From Actinomycetota bacterium (GTDB lineage Bacteria > Actinomycetota > Actinomycetes > S36-B12), in contig WLLZ01000043.1 of assembly GCA_009700485.1 (NCBI GenBank), forward strand, positions 1 through 14,148: 14,148 nt of DNA, written 5' to 3'. The notes beneath the pieces were generated by a model. That model was not told where the DNA came from and ran no database searches. It was given only the letters and a program-made list of their open reading frames with translations. The position numbers were made by a program, and so were the translations under genes. This document shows, in pieces, positions 14,089 to 14,148 of this stretch. The number at the start of each line of letters is the position of its first letter. The stretch's first letter is position 1.

Positions 14089-14148
14089 ATGAAGCGCACA
14101 ATGGTCATCAAGTCGGCCGCCGTGCTGGGAGTTGTTTCGCTTGGTCTC
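14089..14148 (+). CDS. Start of an exported protein (signal peptide only; cut by window end)
   Basis: Only 20 codons are visible: an ATG 4 bases after AAGGAG (14079-14084), two basic residues near the N-terminus (K2, R3), K8, and then a hydrophobic run (AAVLGVVSLGL). This is the n- and h-region of a Sec signal peptide or lipoprotein signal. The in-frame ATG at 14101 is an alternative start. In streptomycetes and other actinobacteria a gene for the substrate-binding protein of a branched-chain amino acid ABC transporter often follows the PdtaR-like regulator. I consider that the likeliest identity, but nothing of the mature protein is seen here. Confidence 0.6.
   Translation, partial: MKRTMVIKSAAVLGVVSLGL

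Noticed and set aside
1..14148. CRISPR arrays, insertion sequences, prophage, attachment sites, toxin-antitoxin or defence genes
   Set aside because: No regularly spaced repeats, transposase or integrase motifs, long terminal inverted repeats or defence-type domains were seen on either strand; the tRNA gene shows no duplicated 3' end that would mark an integration site.

Overview
The window looks like a chromosomal core region of an actinobacterium (Actinomycetota) of moderate GC content. Three things point there: the gene order alaS-ruvX-mltG-aroE-prepilin peptidase-aroC-aroK-aroB-aroQ-pepP-efp-nusB, which closely follows the mycobacterial/streptomycete arrangement; many GTG starts and one TTG start; and a PdtaR-type ANTAR response regulator. 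A free-living, fairly compact genome is plausible, but I cannot name a genus. Both ends are cut inside genes: alaS on the left, and a secreted or lipoprotein gene on the right.

Layout. Positions 1-9872 form one tightly packed + strand block of twelve genes, most with overlaps or gaps of 0-15 bases and a largest gap of 42 bases before efp. It combines alanyl-tRNA synthetase, the RuvX/YqgF nuclease, the MltG transglycosylase, five shikimate-pathway enzymes (AroE, AroC, AroK, AroB, AroQ), a type IV prepilin peptidase, an M24 aminopeptidase P, elongation factor P and NusB. The aro genes cover dehydroquinate formation, its dehydration, reduction to shikimate, phosphorylation and chorismate formation. 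DAHP synthase and EPSP synthase (aroA) are not in the window.

Positions 9873-12283 hold two + strand genes that look independently transcribed: a secreted TAP-like serine hydrolase with a possible leaderless promoter, and a PRDX5-like peroxiredoxin with a TTG start and a strong Shine-Dalgarno. Convergent to them, on the minus strand, lie a divergent short-chain dehydrogenase (12280-13161) and a tRNA-Leu(CAA) (13217-13290). The peroxiredoxin and dehydrogenase stop codons share one palindromic CTAG.

Positions 13291-14148 hold a divergent intergenic region, then a PdtaR-like ANTAR regulator, a 146-base leader with a hairpin and a palindrome, and the first 20 codons of an exported protein.

I see no CRISPR array, insertion sequence, phage gene or other mobile feature, and no convincing new multigene system. 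The points most worth checking are the dehydrogenase without the catalytic tyrosine, the leucine tRNA without a long variable arm, and the structured leader after the ANTAR gene.
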